Shown here: positions 53,492 through 62,139 of the stretch, piece by piece
Layout: each line of letters opens with the position of its first letter
Position numbering within the stretch: the stretch's first letter is position 1
DNA from: an uncultured bacterium
GTDB lineage: Bacteria > Bacillota > Clostridia > Lachnospirales > Lachnospiraceae
Assembly: GCA_947073545.1 (NCBI GenBank)
Contig: CAMTMP010000001.1
Span: forward strand, 272,871-336,870
DNA length: 64,000 nucleotides
Direction: 5' to 3'
Made by a program: the position numbers and the translations under genes
The notes under the pieces: model-generated
Told to the model about the DNA's origin: nothing
The model's input: only the letters and a program-made list of their open reading frames with translations
Database searches by the model: none

Positions 53492-54334
53492 ATGATTCTG
53501 GATGTGGTATATGATACCTTTATAGATGGCATGAGGCTTTTGCCGTTTCTTTTTCTGACCTATCTGGCAATGGAATGCCTGGAGCACTGGACAGGAGGGA
53601 AAATGCAGGCGGTTGTCAGCAAATCGGGAAAGGCGGGGCCTGCGATCGGCGGTGTGCTGGGTGTTTTTCCGCAGTGCGGGTTTTCGGCGGCGGCGGCGAA
53701 TCTCTATGCGGGCAGAATCGTTACGGTGGGAACTTTGATTGCCGTGTTTTTGTCTACTTCCGATGAGATGCTTCCCATTATGATATCCGAGAATGTGGGC
53801 ATTTCCATGATCGGAAAACTTCTTATGATCAAAGTGCTATTTGCGATTGTGGCCGGTTTCCTTGTAGACGCACTGTTTCGGGAGAAGGAAGAACCGCAGA
53901 TCGAGCATCTGTGTGAGCGGCAGCACTGTCATTGTGAGAGAGGCATCTGGCGGTCAGCCTTTAGCCATACATGGAGAATCTTCTTATATATAATAGCGGT
54001 TTCTCTCGTCTTAAATTTTGCGATTGCCCTGATCGGGGAGGAGACCCTTTCGGCGGTTGTCATGAATAAGCCTGCACTTGGTCTGTTTGTGTCGGCCCTT
54101 GTAGGCATGATTCCGAACTGCGCTTCTTCCGTCGTACTCACGCAGCTTTATCTGGGCGGCGTACTGAGTGCGGGTGCATTGATGGCAGGGCTCTTATCGG
54201 GCTCCGGCGTAGGGTTTCTTGTACTGCTTCGGGTAAATGAAGATAAGAAGGAAAGCTTGCGGATATTTGGGCTTTTGTATGTGCTTGGAGTGGTTGGCGG
54301 CGCCTTGGTACAGTTTTTAGGAGTGCGGTTCTGA
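53492..54334 (+). CDS. Putative heavy-metal/arsenic-type exporter (10-TM family)
   Basis: A 280-residue membrane protein of the putative 10-TM heavy-metal exporter family (ArsP_2-like). Two repeated modules each carry a signature loop, VFPQCGFSAAAANLYAG near residue 54 and MIPNCASSVVLTQLYLGG near 210. The central cytoplasmic loop holds a metal-binding-like CERQHCHCERG. Conserved Cys and polar residues inside membrane helices suggest transport of manganese, arsenite or a related metal. AAAAGGGGTAAAA precedes the ATG. Confidence 0.8.
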   Translation: MILDVVYDTFIDGMRLLPFLFLTYLAMECLEHWTGGKMQAVVSKSGKAGPAIGGVLGVFPQCGFSAAAANLYAGRIVTVGTLIAVFLSTSDEMLPIMISENVGISMIGKLLMIKVLFAIVAGFLVDALFREKEEPQIEHLCERQHCHCERGIWRSAFSHTWRIFLYIIAVSLVLNFAIALIGEETLSAVVMNKPALGLFVSALVGMIPNCASSVVLTQLYLGGVLSAGALMAGLLSGSGVGFLVLLRVNEDKKESLRIFGLLYVLGVVGGALVQFLGVRF

Positions 54335-54368
54335 TGCGGCCCTTTAGCGCAGCGAAAATCATAGTACG

Positions 54369-54412
54369 GCGTGGATAGAGCGGAGCGGTATACCGGATCT
54401 ATACACGCTTTT
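54369..54412 (+). terminator. Hairpin after the metal exporter gene
   Basis: GCGTGGATAGA (54369-54379) pairs with TCTATACACGC (54398-54408) with one mismatch, followed by TTTT. It is probably a terminator. The remaining 54413-54560 stretch is AT-rich with no gene seen. Confidence 0.55.
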
Positions 54413-54563
54413 GTGCAACATGCCGTTCCGGACGGCTCCTGTTTATTGTTTTCCTGTACAACATATCAGATTTACTTTCTTGTCATTTTCCAAAAACTCT
54501 AAAATTGCATAAAAATCTCCCCATAAAACAAAAATCCCCCACCCTTTTGTAAAAACAGGATTC

Positions 54564-54572
54564 TGCTATACT
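54564..54572 (+). promoter_or_regulatory. Extended -10 promoter of the sugar ABC operon
   Basis: TGCTATACT (54564-54572) is an extended -10 element about 30 bp before the ATPase start. No clear -35 is present at the usual spacing, so activation by a regulator, perhaps the YesN-type protein downstream, is plausible. Confidence 0.4.
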
Positions 54573-54603
54573 AAAAATATAGAAGGGAACAGGGGGTTAG
54601 AGC

Positions 54604-56133
54604 ATGAATGAAGTAATCGTCTCCATGGAAAACATATGTAAAATATTTCCAGGCGTAAAAGCGTTAGATCATGTTAAGTTTGAATTACGCGCAGGGGAAG
54701 TCATGGCGCTTCTGGGAGAAAACGGGGCGGGTAAATCTACGCTGATGAAGGTTTTGAGCGGCGTTTACACGCGAGATGAAGGTTCCTTGAAAATATTTGG
54801 GAAGGAATGTGGGGATTTGACGCCAAAGCAGGCGCAGGAAGTGGGCGTGGCGATCATCCATCAGGAATTGAATATGTGCCGCCATCTCTCGGTGGCTGAA
54901 AACATGTTTCTGGGACGTGAAATCAGCGGCCGTTTTGCGCTGAATAATGCGAAGATGGAGCAGGAGGCAAAACGGATTCTGGACGACCTGAAAATAGATA
55001 TTGATCCGAAGGAAACCGTGGGCGATCTTCCGGTGTCGAAACAGCAGATGGTGGAGATCGCAAAAGCGCTTTCGATCAATGCGAAAATACTGATTATGGA
55101 CGAACCGACCTCTTCGCTGACGGCCAGAGAGATCGAAGACCTCTTTCGCATCATTAAGAAGCTGAAAGCCGAGAGAAAAGGCATTGTCTACATATCCCAT
55201 CGTCTGGAGGAGCTGCAGCATATCGTGGACAGGGTAACCATCATGCGGGACGGCCAGTATATTACCAGCATGAATTTCAGGGATGTTTCCATGGAGCAGA
55301 TCATCAGCCATATGGTTGGCCGTGAGATCAAGGAAAAATTCCCGCGCGTAGAATGCAAAAAAGGCAAGAAAGTGTTTGAAGTAAAGAACTTAAACGCCGG
55401 AAAGATGGTGCGCAATATCAACTTCTCGGTTTACGAGGGAGAAATCGTAGGCTTTGCAGGGCTGATGGGCGCAGGGCGGACAGAAACGACCCGGGCCATT
55501 TTCGGGGTAGACTCGAAAGAGAGCGGTGAAATATATGTGGATGACAAGAAAATAGAGATAAAGTGCCCGATGGACGCCATCAAAAACGGTGTTGTGCTTG
55601 CGCCGGAGGATCGAAAAAAGGACGGCCTGTGCACGAAGCTCAGCATCCGCCACAACCTGACACTGCCGAATCTGGATATTGTATGCAATAAACTTGGCGT
55701 GGTGGACAGCAAAAAAGAGGAGGCGCTGTGCAGCAAAGCGGTGGTTGATCTGAAAATCAAGGCGCCGAACGTGGAAGTGGATTCCGGCAATCTTTCCGGC
55801 GGAAACCAGCAGAAGGTGGTGGTCGGAAAGTGGCTGGCGAGAGATTCCAGAGTGGTTATTTTCGATGAGCCGACGAGAGGCATCGACGTAGGAGCCAAGG
55901 TAGAGATCTATAACCTGATGAATGAACTGAAGAAACAGGGTATTGCCGTGATGTTTGTCTCCTCGGAGATGCCGGAGGTTATAGGAATTGCGGACCGGAT
56001 CATTGTGATGTGCGACGGCAGGATTACGGGAGAGGTTATGGCGAGGGATACGACGCAGAACGAAATCCTGACATTGGCAACCACCTTTGAGGATAAGAAA
56101 ATTAACAGCCAAAGCGGCAAGGAGGAAGTATAA
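54604..56133 (+). CDS. CUT2-family sugar ABC transporter ATP-binding protein (RbsA/MglA-type)
   Basis: A 509-residue double ATPase. The first half has Walker A GENGAGKST (about residue 37), the signature-like LPVSKQQMVEIAKAL, Walker B ILIMDEPTSSL and ISHRLEE. The second half, as usual in this family, has a degenerate Walker A (GLMGAGRTE, about 286), a good signature LSGGNQQK (about 397) and IFDEPTRGIDVG. It energises the permease encoded next. AGGGGG precedes the ATG. It also serves as the reference for the dead paralogue at 62140. Confidence 0.95.
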   Translation: MNEVIVSMENICKIFPGVKALDHVKFELRAGEVMALLGENGAGKSTLMKVLSGVYTRDEGSLKIFGKECGDLTPKQAQEVGVAIIHQELNMCRHLSVAENMFLGREISGRFALNNAKMEQEAKRILDDLKIDIDPKETVGDLPVSKQQMVEIAKALSINAKILIMDEPTSSLTAREIEDLFRIIKKLKAERKGIVYISHRLEELQHIVDRVTIMRDGQYITSMNFRDVSMEQIISHMVGREIKEKFPRVECKKGKKVFEVKNLNAGKMVRNINFSVYEGEIVGFAGLMGAGRTETTRAIFGVDSKESGEIYVDDKKIEIKCPMDAIKNGVVLAPEDRKKDGLCTKLSIRHNLTLPNLDIVCNKLGVVDSKKEEALCSKAVVDLKIKAPNVEVDSGNLSGGNQQKVVVGKWLARDSRVVIFDEPTRGIDVGAKVEIYNLMNELKKQGIAVMFVSSEMPEVIGIADRIIVMCDGRITGEVMARDTTQNEILTLATTFEDKKINSQSGKEEV

Positions 56134-56134
56134 G

Positions 56135-57145
56135 ATGAATAACAAGAGCCCCATCAAAAAACTTCTGGCAGTCAAGGGCATGGGAGCGGCGCTTACCGCT
56201 TTCGTCGGACTGATTATTATTTACATAGCGTTTGGACTGATCAATCAGGCCGTTTTTTCCAGCAACAATATTCTGAATCTGCTGCGTTCCATGTCAAAAT
56301 ACCTGCTGATCGGTATTGCGCAGAGTTATGTGCTTATCACGGGAAACATCGATCTTTCCATCGGTTCCATGGTGGCGATGAGCGCCATGATCTCTGCGAC
56401 GCTTATGACGCTCGGCACGAATCCGTTTTTGGCGGTCACGGTGGCACTGGCATGTTGTCTGGTGATCGGCGTGATCAACGGTATGCTGGTAGGAAAGTTT
56501 AAGCTGCCGCCCTTTATCGCTACACTTGGCACGATGTTTGTGGGACGCGGTATCGCTTACATGGTAAACAACAACCGCAATACGGACGCCATCGCTACCG
56601 GAGTAGGAAAGGAGACGGGCGATGCGTTCCAGAACTTCTTCTACTACGGGACTACCGCGGGCATATACAATACGTTCTGGATCGCGATTATCATGTTTGT
56701 CATTTTCTTCTTCCTGCTGTCAAAGACAAGGACGGGAAGACATATATATGCCATCGGTTCCAATATCGATGCGGCGAAACTCTCCGGCGTAAACGTGGTG
56801 GCGACCACTACAAAGACCTATCTGGTCAGCGCGGTGTGTTCATGGGTGGTAGGACTGATCCTGTGTGCACAGGCGGGCATGGGTAATATGGAAGCCGGAA
56901 ACATGTATGAGATGTACGGCGTCGCGGCAGGCGTAATCGGCGGTGTATCGCCCTTGGGCGGCACGGGTATTCTGCTCGGCACGCTGGCCGGTTCCGCGGT
57001 ATGGCAGACACTGGAGAACGGTCTTAATATGATCGGCGCGCAGGTAGGCATTCAGCGCCTTGTGATCGGTATTATCGTAGTGGTGGCAGTACTTCTGGAT
57101 ATCGTACTCAGAAGCGGACAGTTCACGAAAAAGAAAAAGGGCTAA
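56135..57145 (+). CDS. CUT2-family sugar ABC transporter permease (RbsC/MglC-type)
   Basis: A 336-residue membrane permease with the family motif TGNIDLSIGSMVAMSAMISA, the LPPFIATLGTMFVGRGIAY stretch and the C-terminal GVSPLGGTGILLGTLAG. Eight to ten hydrophobic helices are visible. Start at 56135, two bases after the ATPase stop, with AGGAGG just upstream. The three importer genes form one operon. The sugar is unknown; ribose, galactose or a furanose are typical. Confidence 0.95.
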   Translation: MNNKSPIKKLLAVKGMGAALTAFVGLIIIYIAFGLINQAVFSSNNILNLLRSMSKYLLIGIAQSYVLITGNIDLSIGSMVAMSAMISATLMTLGTNPFLAVTVALACCLVIGVINGMLVGKFKLPPFIATLGTMFVGRGIAYMVNNNRNTDAIATGVGKETGDAFQNFFYYGTTAGIYNTFWIAIIMFVIFFFLLSKTRTGRHIYAIGSNIDAAKLSGVNVVATTTKTYLVSAVCSWVVGLILCAQAGMGNMEAGNMYEMYGVAAGVIGGVSPLGGTGILLGTLAGSAVWQTLENGLNMIGAQVGIQRLVIGIIVVVAVLLDIVLRSGQFTKKKKG

Positions 57146-57189
57146 CACCGCGCAGGCGGATAGCGATAGATCAAAAAGGAGGATAAAGT

Positions 57190-59046
57190 ATGAAGAAGAA
57201 ATTATTGGCGATGCTCTGTTGTATGACACTGGCAGCGGCTTCCTTAACAGGATGCGGCGGCAATGCGAAAGAGACGGGTGCGGAGGCAACAGGAACGGAT
57301 GCGGCTGCACCGGCAGATGCAGAGGCTCCGGCAGCTTCCGGCGGTGATGTAAAGGTTGCGCTGATTACGATGGATTCCATTGACCAGCACTGGGTGACTC
57401 TGAACGAGGGCGCGCAGCAGGCGGCGTCGGAGCTTGGCGTAACGGTGGACTTCCTTGCTCCCAATACAAAGGACGACGCACAGCAGATCGAGTGCGTGAA
57501 CAATGCGGTGGCAGGCGGCTACAATGCGATTATTGTGGCGGCAAACGGTCCTGACGCGATTTCTTCCGCTCTGAAAGAGGCGGCTTCCGCAGGCGTGAAG
57601 ATTGTGTATGTGGACTCTCCGGCGAATGTGGACGCTGAGGCGACCTTTTCTACGGATAACAAGGCGGCAGGCACGACGGCAGGTCAAGAGATGATCAAGG
57701 CGTTAGAGGCAGCAGGCGTTACTTCCGGTGACATCGGTATCGTCAACGTAAACGCGGCGACAGATTCCTGCGTGATGCGTGAAGAAGGCTTTCGTGCAGC
57801 ATTTGACGGCAGCGGCTTCAACCTTTTAGAGACACAGTACGGCGAAGGCGATGCTGCGAAATCCCAGAGTATTGCCGAGAACTATATCACGCAGGGCGTG
57901 GTGGGAATCTTCGGCTGCAATGAGGGCTCCACAACCGGTACTGGCAACGCGATCAAGGCAGCGGGAAATTCCGGCATTGTCGGCGTAGGTTTCGACAAGT
58001 CCGATGCGATACAGAACCTGATAAAAGACGGCCATCTGCTCTGCACGATGGCGCAGAATCCCGATGTGATGGGATATGAGGGTGTAAAAGCGGCAGCTGC
58101 GGCTGTAAACGGCGAGAGCCTTGGCGGCAGCGTGACAGATACAGGCGTATCCGTAATCAATGCGGCAGCTCTTGGTGAAGGCGCGGCAGATCCGGCGATG
58201 AACAGCGGCGTGGCGGCAAGTCAGGAGTGGAAGATTGCTCTGATCACGATGGATTCCATCGACCAGCACTGGGTAACTCTGAATGATGGCGCTCAGGCGA
58301 AGGCAGCGGAGCTTGGTGTGAGCGTGACATTCATGGCTCCCAATACGAAGGACGATGCACAGCAGATTGAGTGTGTGAACAATGCGGTGGCAGGTGGCTA
58401 CAATGCGATCATGGTAGCGGCGAACGGCCCCGATGCGATTTCCTCCGCACTGAACGAGGCGGCGGCAGCGGGCGTAAAGATTGTATATGTGGATTCCCCG
58501 GCGAACGTGGATGCGGAGGCGACTTTCTCCACAGACAATAAGGCTGCGGGCAAGACGGCAGGCGAGGAGATGATCAAGGCTTTGGATGCGGCAGGCACGA
58601 CTTCCGGCGATATCGGTATTATCAACGTAAATGCGGCGACAGATTCCTGCGTGATGCGTGAGGAAGGCTTCCGCTCCGCGTTTGAGGGAACCGGATTCAA
58701 TCTCTTAGAGACACAGTACGGCGAAGGTGACGCGGCGAAATCCCAGAGCATCGCCGAGAACTATATCACACAGGGCGTAGTTGGTATTTTCGGATGTAAT
58801 GAAGGCTCCACCACTGGCGCGGGCAATGCCATCAAAGCGGGCGGTAACGCGGACATCATCGGTGTAGGTTTCGATAAGTCCGATGCGATCATGAACCTGA
58901 TCGGCGACGGGCATCTGCTTTGCACTATGGCACAGAACCCGGATCAGATGGGCGCTATGGGTGTAGAAGCGTGCGTGAAAGCGCTGGAAGGTGAGAGCCT
59001 CGGCGGTGCGGTACAGGATACGGGCGTTTCTGTACTCACAAAATAA
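57190..59046 (+). CDS. Sugar-binding lipoprotein with two tandem near-identical binding domains
   Basis: A 618-residue protein made of a lipoprotein signal (lipobox LTGC, Cys22), a 30-residue Ala/Glu-rich linker and two complete periplasmic-binding (Peripla_BP_4-type) domains at about residues 54-325 and 347-618. By eye about 39 of roughly 270 aligned positions differ, so the domains are about 85% identical. Both begin ALITMDSIDQHWVTLN and share DKSDAI and LLCTMAQNPD. They are joined by a 20-residue linker (AAALGEGAADPAMNSG). CUT2 binding proteins are normally single-domain, near 320 residues. AAAAGGAGG precedes the ATG. Two receptors per lipid anchor may raise the local capture rate. Confidence 0.95.
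   Translation: MKKKLLAMLCCMTLAAASLTGCGGNAKETGAEATGTDAAAPADAEAPAASGGDVKVALITMDSIDQHWVTLNEGAQQAASELGVTVDFLAPNTKDDAQQIECVNNAVAGGYNAIIVAANGPDAISSALKEAASAGVKIVYVDSPANVDAEATFSTDNKAAGTTAGQEMIKALEAAGVTSGDIGIVNVNAATDSCVMREEGFRAAFDGSGFNLLETQYGEGDAAKSQSIAENYITQGVVGIFGCNEGSTTGTGNAIKAAGNSGIVGVGFDKSDAIQNLIKDGHLLCTMAQNPDVMGYEGVKAAAAAVNGESLGGSVTDTGVSVINAAALGEGAADPAMNSGVAASQEWKIALITMDSIDQHWVTLNDGAQAKAAELGVSVTFMAPNTKDDAQQIECVNNAVAGGYNAIMVAANGPDAISSALNEAAAAGVKIVYVDSPANVDAEATFSTDNKAAGKTAGEEMIKALDAAGTTSGDIGIINVNAATDSCVMREEGFRSAFEGTGFNLLETQYGEGDAAKSQSIAENYITQGVVGIFGCNEGSTTGAGNAIKAGGNADIIGVGFDKSDAIMNLIGDGHLLCTMAQNPDQMGAMGVEACVKALEGESLGGAVQDTGVSVLTK
57349..59037 (+). repeat. Tandem direct repeat of 879 bp within the binding-protein gene
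   Basis: The sequences from 57349 and 58228 repeat in register with a period of 879 bp (293 codons), covering one whole binding domain plus linker. Many differences are in third positions, so the copies have diverged under selection on protein. Unit boundaries are approximate. Confidence 0.9.
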
Positions 59047-59122
59047 AACAGCCAAAAAAGGAAATCACAACTGACTTTTTCATATGAAAGCAGACGTGAT
59101 TGTGATACAATATCACAGAGAG

Positions 59123-59150
59123 AACCGTCGGAGTTTCCGGCGGTTTTCTT
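59123..59150 (+). terminator. Intrinsic terminator of the sugar ABC operon
   Basis: AACCGTCGG (59123-59131) pairs with CCGGCGGTT (59137-59145), followed by TTTTCTT. It separates the importer operon from the two-component genes. Confidence 0.8.
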
Positions 59151-59170
59151 GGCAGTAGAGCGTGAAAAAC

Positions 59171-59301
59171 GTGAGAAGAACTTCTAAAGACGTCCTGCCA
59201 TAGGACGGGACGCCAAGAAGTTCTTCTCGCGTAGGAGAATGCCAGAAATACGGCATTCTCCGCGTGGATTTGAGATTCCGCGATGCGGAATCATGGCGGT
59301 T
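59171..59301 (+). repeat. Structured repeat, copy 1 (before the response regulator)
   Basis: Three hairpins in a row: GAGAAGAACTTCT (59173-59185) with AGAAGTTCTTCTC (59216-59228) around an inner CGTCC/GGACG stem; GGAGAATGCC (59234-59243) with GGCATTCTCC (59252-59261); GATTCCGC (59274-59281) with GCGGAATC (59285-59292). A second copy at 62011-62130 shares the outer sequences and the middle hairpin exactly, including its 8-base loop apart from one base. It ends about 57 bp before the regulator start. Confidence 0.7.
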
Positions 59302-59357
59302 AGTGTGAGAAGAAAGCCTGAAAAGCGGAGGGTTACAGATTGAAGGAGTATGGGGCT

Positions 59358-60983
59358 ATGTTACATTCCGTGAATGAGTATGATGCAGGGAAAGAAAGAC
59401 TAAAAGTTATGATAGCGGACGATGAAGAGCGCATCTGCCAGTTGATAGAGGCGCTGATAGATTGTGACGCGCTCCAAATGGATGTTGTGGGGGTGGCCCA
59501 CAACGGACCGGAGGCCTGCGGGCTGGTAGAAAGTTTAAGTCCCGACATACTGATTACAGATATTAAAATGCCGGGATACAGCGGGTTAGAGCTGATTGAG
59601 AAGGTGAAAGAAAGAGAGGAAAATCTGGAGATCATCATTATCAGCGGATACGCGCATTTTGCCTATGCGCAGACGGCAATTAAATTCGGCGTGGGAAACT
59701 ATCTGCTAAAGCCGATTAATAGAGAGGAGCTGACCAGTACGCTGGAAAGGCTGGGAGAGCGGATACGAGACAGGAGAAGGCTGGCGGAGGATCGTCAGTG
59801 GATACGGCAGAAAAGCGAAGCGGATATCCGCCTGTTCCGGATGAATCTGATCAACCGTCTGACGGAGGAGTCCGGCTGGCAGCCTTCCTTGGAGGAGCTG
59901 CGGGAAAAGTATTATCTTCACGTGGAGGAGGGCGTTTTTCAGGGCTTTCTGATTAAGGTGGACTGTGACGGGGAGAGCGGAAAGGCGGGTATCGACCTTA
60001 TACTTGATAAGGTACAAAGCCTTTTGGAGAACAGCTTCCGGTCCCGGTGCAGAGAGCTGGTGGCGGGAATCAAGGGCTCGGGATGTATCGGGTTTTTAAA
60101 TTATGAGAGTGAAAAGACGGAGGAGATCAGGCGCATATTCCGGGACTGCCTGAACCAGTTGGAGAGCGAGAAAGGGATTTTCGGTCCGGTCTTGTTTACG
60201 GCGGCGCTTGGAAATGCCGCGAAGGATGCGGGCGGGCTGCCGGAGTCTGCTTCGCAGGCGGCTCTCATCATTGAAGACAGGCTTCTTAAAGGAACGGGAA
60301 AACTTTTGGAGCGGCTTCCTGCTGCGTCCGCGATTCATGAGCAGAATATTCTGGAGAAATATGTGAGGCAGATCGTCCATGCCATCGAGGTGATGAGTGT
60401 GGAGGAGGCGGAAGAGGCGGTCATGCAGATGAAGCGGACGATACTGGAAGTGCGGGACGTCAGGGGCTTCGAGGTGCGGGAGTTTATTTATTCGGCGGCG
60501 CGTCTTTTCTTAAGTCAGGTGGATGTCAAAAACAGGGCGGAGGCGTTTAAGGAATTTGAACAGCGCAGTTCTATGTGCGGCAGCATGGATGGATTGTTCG
60601 CCAGACTGATCGAGCTGCAGACGGCTTATGTGGAGGAAATGTGCCAGAAGCGCGAGGCGGATACGGTGCGGCCCATCCGCATGGCCAAGCAGTATATCCA
60701 GAATCATTTCAGCGAGCCTATTACACAGGAGGAGGTGAGCGGCGCGGTAGGCCTGAGCGCGGCCTATTTCAGTGCGCTTTTCAAGAAAGTGGAGGGAGAG
60801 GGCTTTGCCAAATACCTGATCGGCGTCCGCATGGAACAGGCGAAAATACTGCTGCGGGAAACCAATATACCGGTGTCGAAAATCTGTCGGCAGGTAGGTT
60901 ACAATGATTTGAAGCATTTTACGCATACCTTCGAGAAGACGACGGGGGTGAAGCCTGCGGTTTACCGGAAGATGTACGGATAG
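59358..60983 (+). CDS. YesN-type response regulator with AraC DNA-binding domain
   Basis: A 541-residue regulator. The receiver has MIADDEERICQLI, the phospho-Asp in DILITDIKMPGYSGLEL (about residue 68) and KPINREEL. A long central region of about 290 residues follows, with coiled-coil parts. The C-terminus is a complete AraC pair (ITQEEVSGAVGLSAAYFSAL, VSKICRQVGYNDLKHFTHTF). The ATG at 59358 has GAAGGAG nine bases upstream; a TTG at 59340 behind GGAGGG is an alternative. It controls the neighbouring importer in related systems, and pairs with the kinase starting 12 bp downstream. Confidence 0.9.
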   Translation: MLHSVNEYDAGKERLKVMIADDEERICQLIEALIDCDALQMDVVGVAHNGPEACGLVESLSPDILITDIKMPGYSGLELIEKVKEREENLEIIIISGYAHFAYAQTAIKFGVGNYLLKPINREELTSTLERLGERIRDRRRLAEDRQWIRQKSEADIRLFRMNLINRLTEESGWQPSLEELREKYYLHVEEGVFQGFLIKVDCDGESGKAGIDLILDKVQSLLENSFRSRCRELVAGIKGSGCIGFLNYESEKTEEIRRIFRDCLNQLESEKGIFGPVLFTAALGNAAKDAGGLPESASQAALIIEDRLLKGTGKLLERLPAASAIHEQNILEKYVRQIVHAIEVMSVEEAEEAVMQMKRTILEVRDVRGFEVREFIYSAARLFLSQVDVKNRAEAFKEFEQRSSMCGSMDGLFARLIELQTAYVEEMCQKREADTVRPIRMAKQYIQNHFSEPITQEEVSGAVGLSAAYFSALFKKVEGEGFAKYLIGVRMEQAKILLRETNIPVSKICRQVGYNDLKHFTHTFEKTTGVKPAVYRKMYG

Positions 60984-60995
60984 GAGAAACGCCGG

Positions 60996-62009
60996 ATGAG
61001 AGAAGAGTATCGGTTAAAGTATATATCAAACAGGGTTTTTCTGATTGCGGTTATTATGTTCTTCTATTTTGCGGAGGAGGCTGTCAGGAATGTGCTGCTT
61101 GGCCTGCACGGTGAGGAGACGATGTTCCGGGCGGGAATCCATGTATTGATTGCGCTTTTGTATTTTCTGGCGGTTTGGTTCGGGGTGGTGCTGCCCTACA
61201 GGCGTTCCGAGCTTCTTGTCAAGCGTTTTCTGGAAGGATATCTGACGGAGAGCCGGGATTTTGCGGAGGTGTTTCAAAGCCCGTCTATGAAAATGCAGAT
61301 GGATGAGATTGAAAAAATATTGCGTTCGCCAAAGATGATTGATTTGAATAAAAGACAGGCGCAGTATCTGGCCTTGCAGAATCAGATCAATCCCCACTTT
61401 CTATACAATACATTGGAAAGTATCCGGGGAGAAGCGCTGATTGCGGGGCTTTCAGGTGTGGCGGACATGACGGAGGCGTTAGCGAAGTTTTTCCGCTATA
61501 CGATTACCAACATAGAAAATCTGGTGACGGTACAGGATGAGCTGGATAACTGCGAGACCTATTTCCTGATTCAGAAATACCGGTTTGGCGAGCGGCTGCA
61601 ACTCCATATTGATTATGACGCGGAAGACTGGGAGGATATCGTGGGCTGTAAGATTCCCAAGCTGACGTTACAGCCGATACTGGAAAACAGCATTATACAC
61701 GGGACGGAGCTTAAGGTGGAGACCGGCAATCTCCGGATTCAGTTTGAGCGGACACAGGACAGACTTCTGATCAGGATTTCCGATGACGGCGTAGGGATGG
61801 ATGAGGAAACGCTGGCGAAGCTGAACCGAAGGCTTGGCCGTGACGGGAGCGGGCTGATTCACGGTGAGGAGCGCAAGGGCGGTATCGCGCTCGCAAACGT
61901 AAACAGTAGAATCCATCTGATTTTCGGGGAAGAGTACGGACTGCATGTGTATTCCGTACCGCAGAAGGGAACGGATGTGGAGGTTACCATTCCGTTCCAA
62001 AAGGATTAA
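60996..62009 (+). CDS. YesM-type sensor histidine kinase without extracellular sensor
   Basis: A 337-residue kinase of the LytS/YesM group. Two membrane helices at about 13-28 and 48-67 are joined by only about 20 residues, so there is no Cache or other extracellular domain. The phospho-acceptor is in LQNQINPHFLYNTLESI (His about 134). The ATPase region has LQPILENSIIHG, RISDDGVGMDEE and GIALANVNSRI. Normal YesM kinases are 550-600 residues with a large outer domain, so this one must sense through the membrane or a partner. It lies between the regulator and the repeat copy 2. Confidence 0.9.
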   Translation: MREEYRLKYISNRVFLIAVIMFFYFAEEAVRNVLLGLHGEETMFRAGIHVLIALLYFLAVWFGVVLPYRRSELLVKRFLEGYLTESRDFAEVFQSPSMKMQMDEIEKILRSPKMIDLNKRQAQYLALQNQINPHFLYNTLESIRGEALIAGLSGVADMTEALAKFFRYTITNIENLVTVQDELDNCETYFLIQKYRFGERLQLHIDYDAEDWEDIVGCKIPKLTLQPILENSIIHGTELKVETGNLRIQFERTQDRLLIRISDDGVGMDEETLAKLNRRLGRDGSGLIHGEERKGGIALANVNSRIHLIFGEEYGLHVYSVPQKGTDVEVTIPFQKD

Positions 62010-62010
62010 T

Positions 62011-62130
62011 GTGAGAAGAACTTCTAAAGCCTGGCAGCAGAGGATGCCTCGCTAAGAAGTGCTAAGTCTCACACGGGAGAATGCCTGAAATACGGCATTC
62101 TCCGCACGGATTTGGAATCATGGGGGTTGG
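62011..62130 (+). repeat. Structured repeat, copy 2 (before the dead ATPase)
   Basis: It begins two bases after the kinase stop with the same GTGAGAAGAACTTCTAAAG as copy 1. ACTTCT (62020-62025) pairs with AGAAGT (62055-62060) and GTGAGA (62011-62016) with TCTCAC (62067-62072). In copy 1 the equivalent outer pair is a T-G wobble and here it is T-A, so pairing is kept. The middle hairpin GGAGAATGCC/GGCATTCTCC (62076-62085, 62094-62103) is identical to copy 1. The third hairpin of copy 1 is missing. The ATG of the next gene lies 10 bases later. Confidence 0.7.
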
Positions 62131-62139
62131 CGGGGCGAT

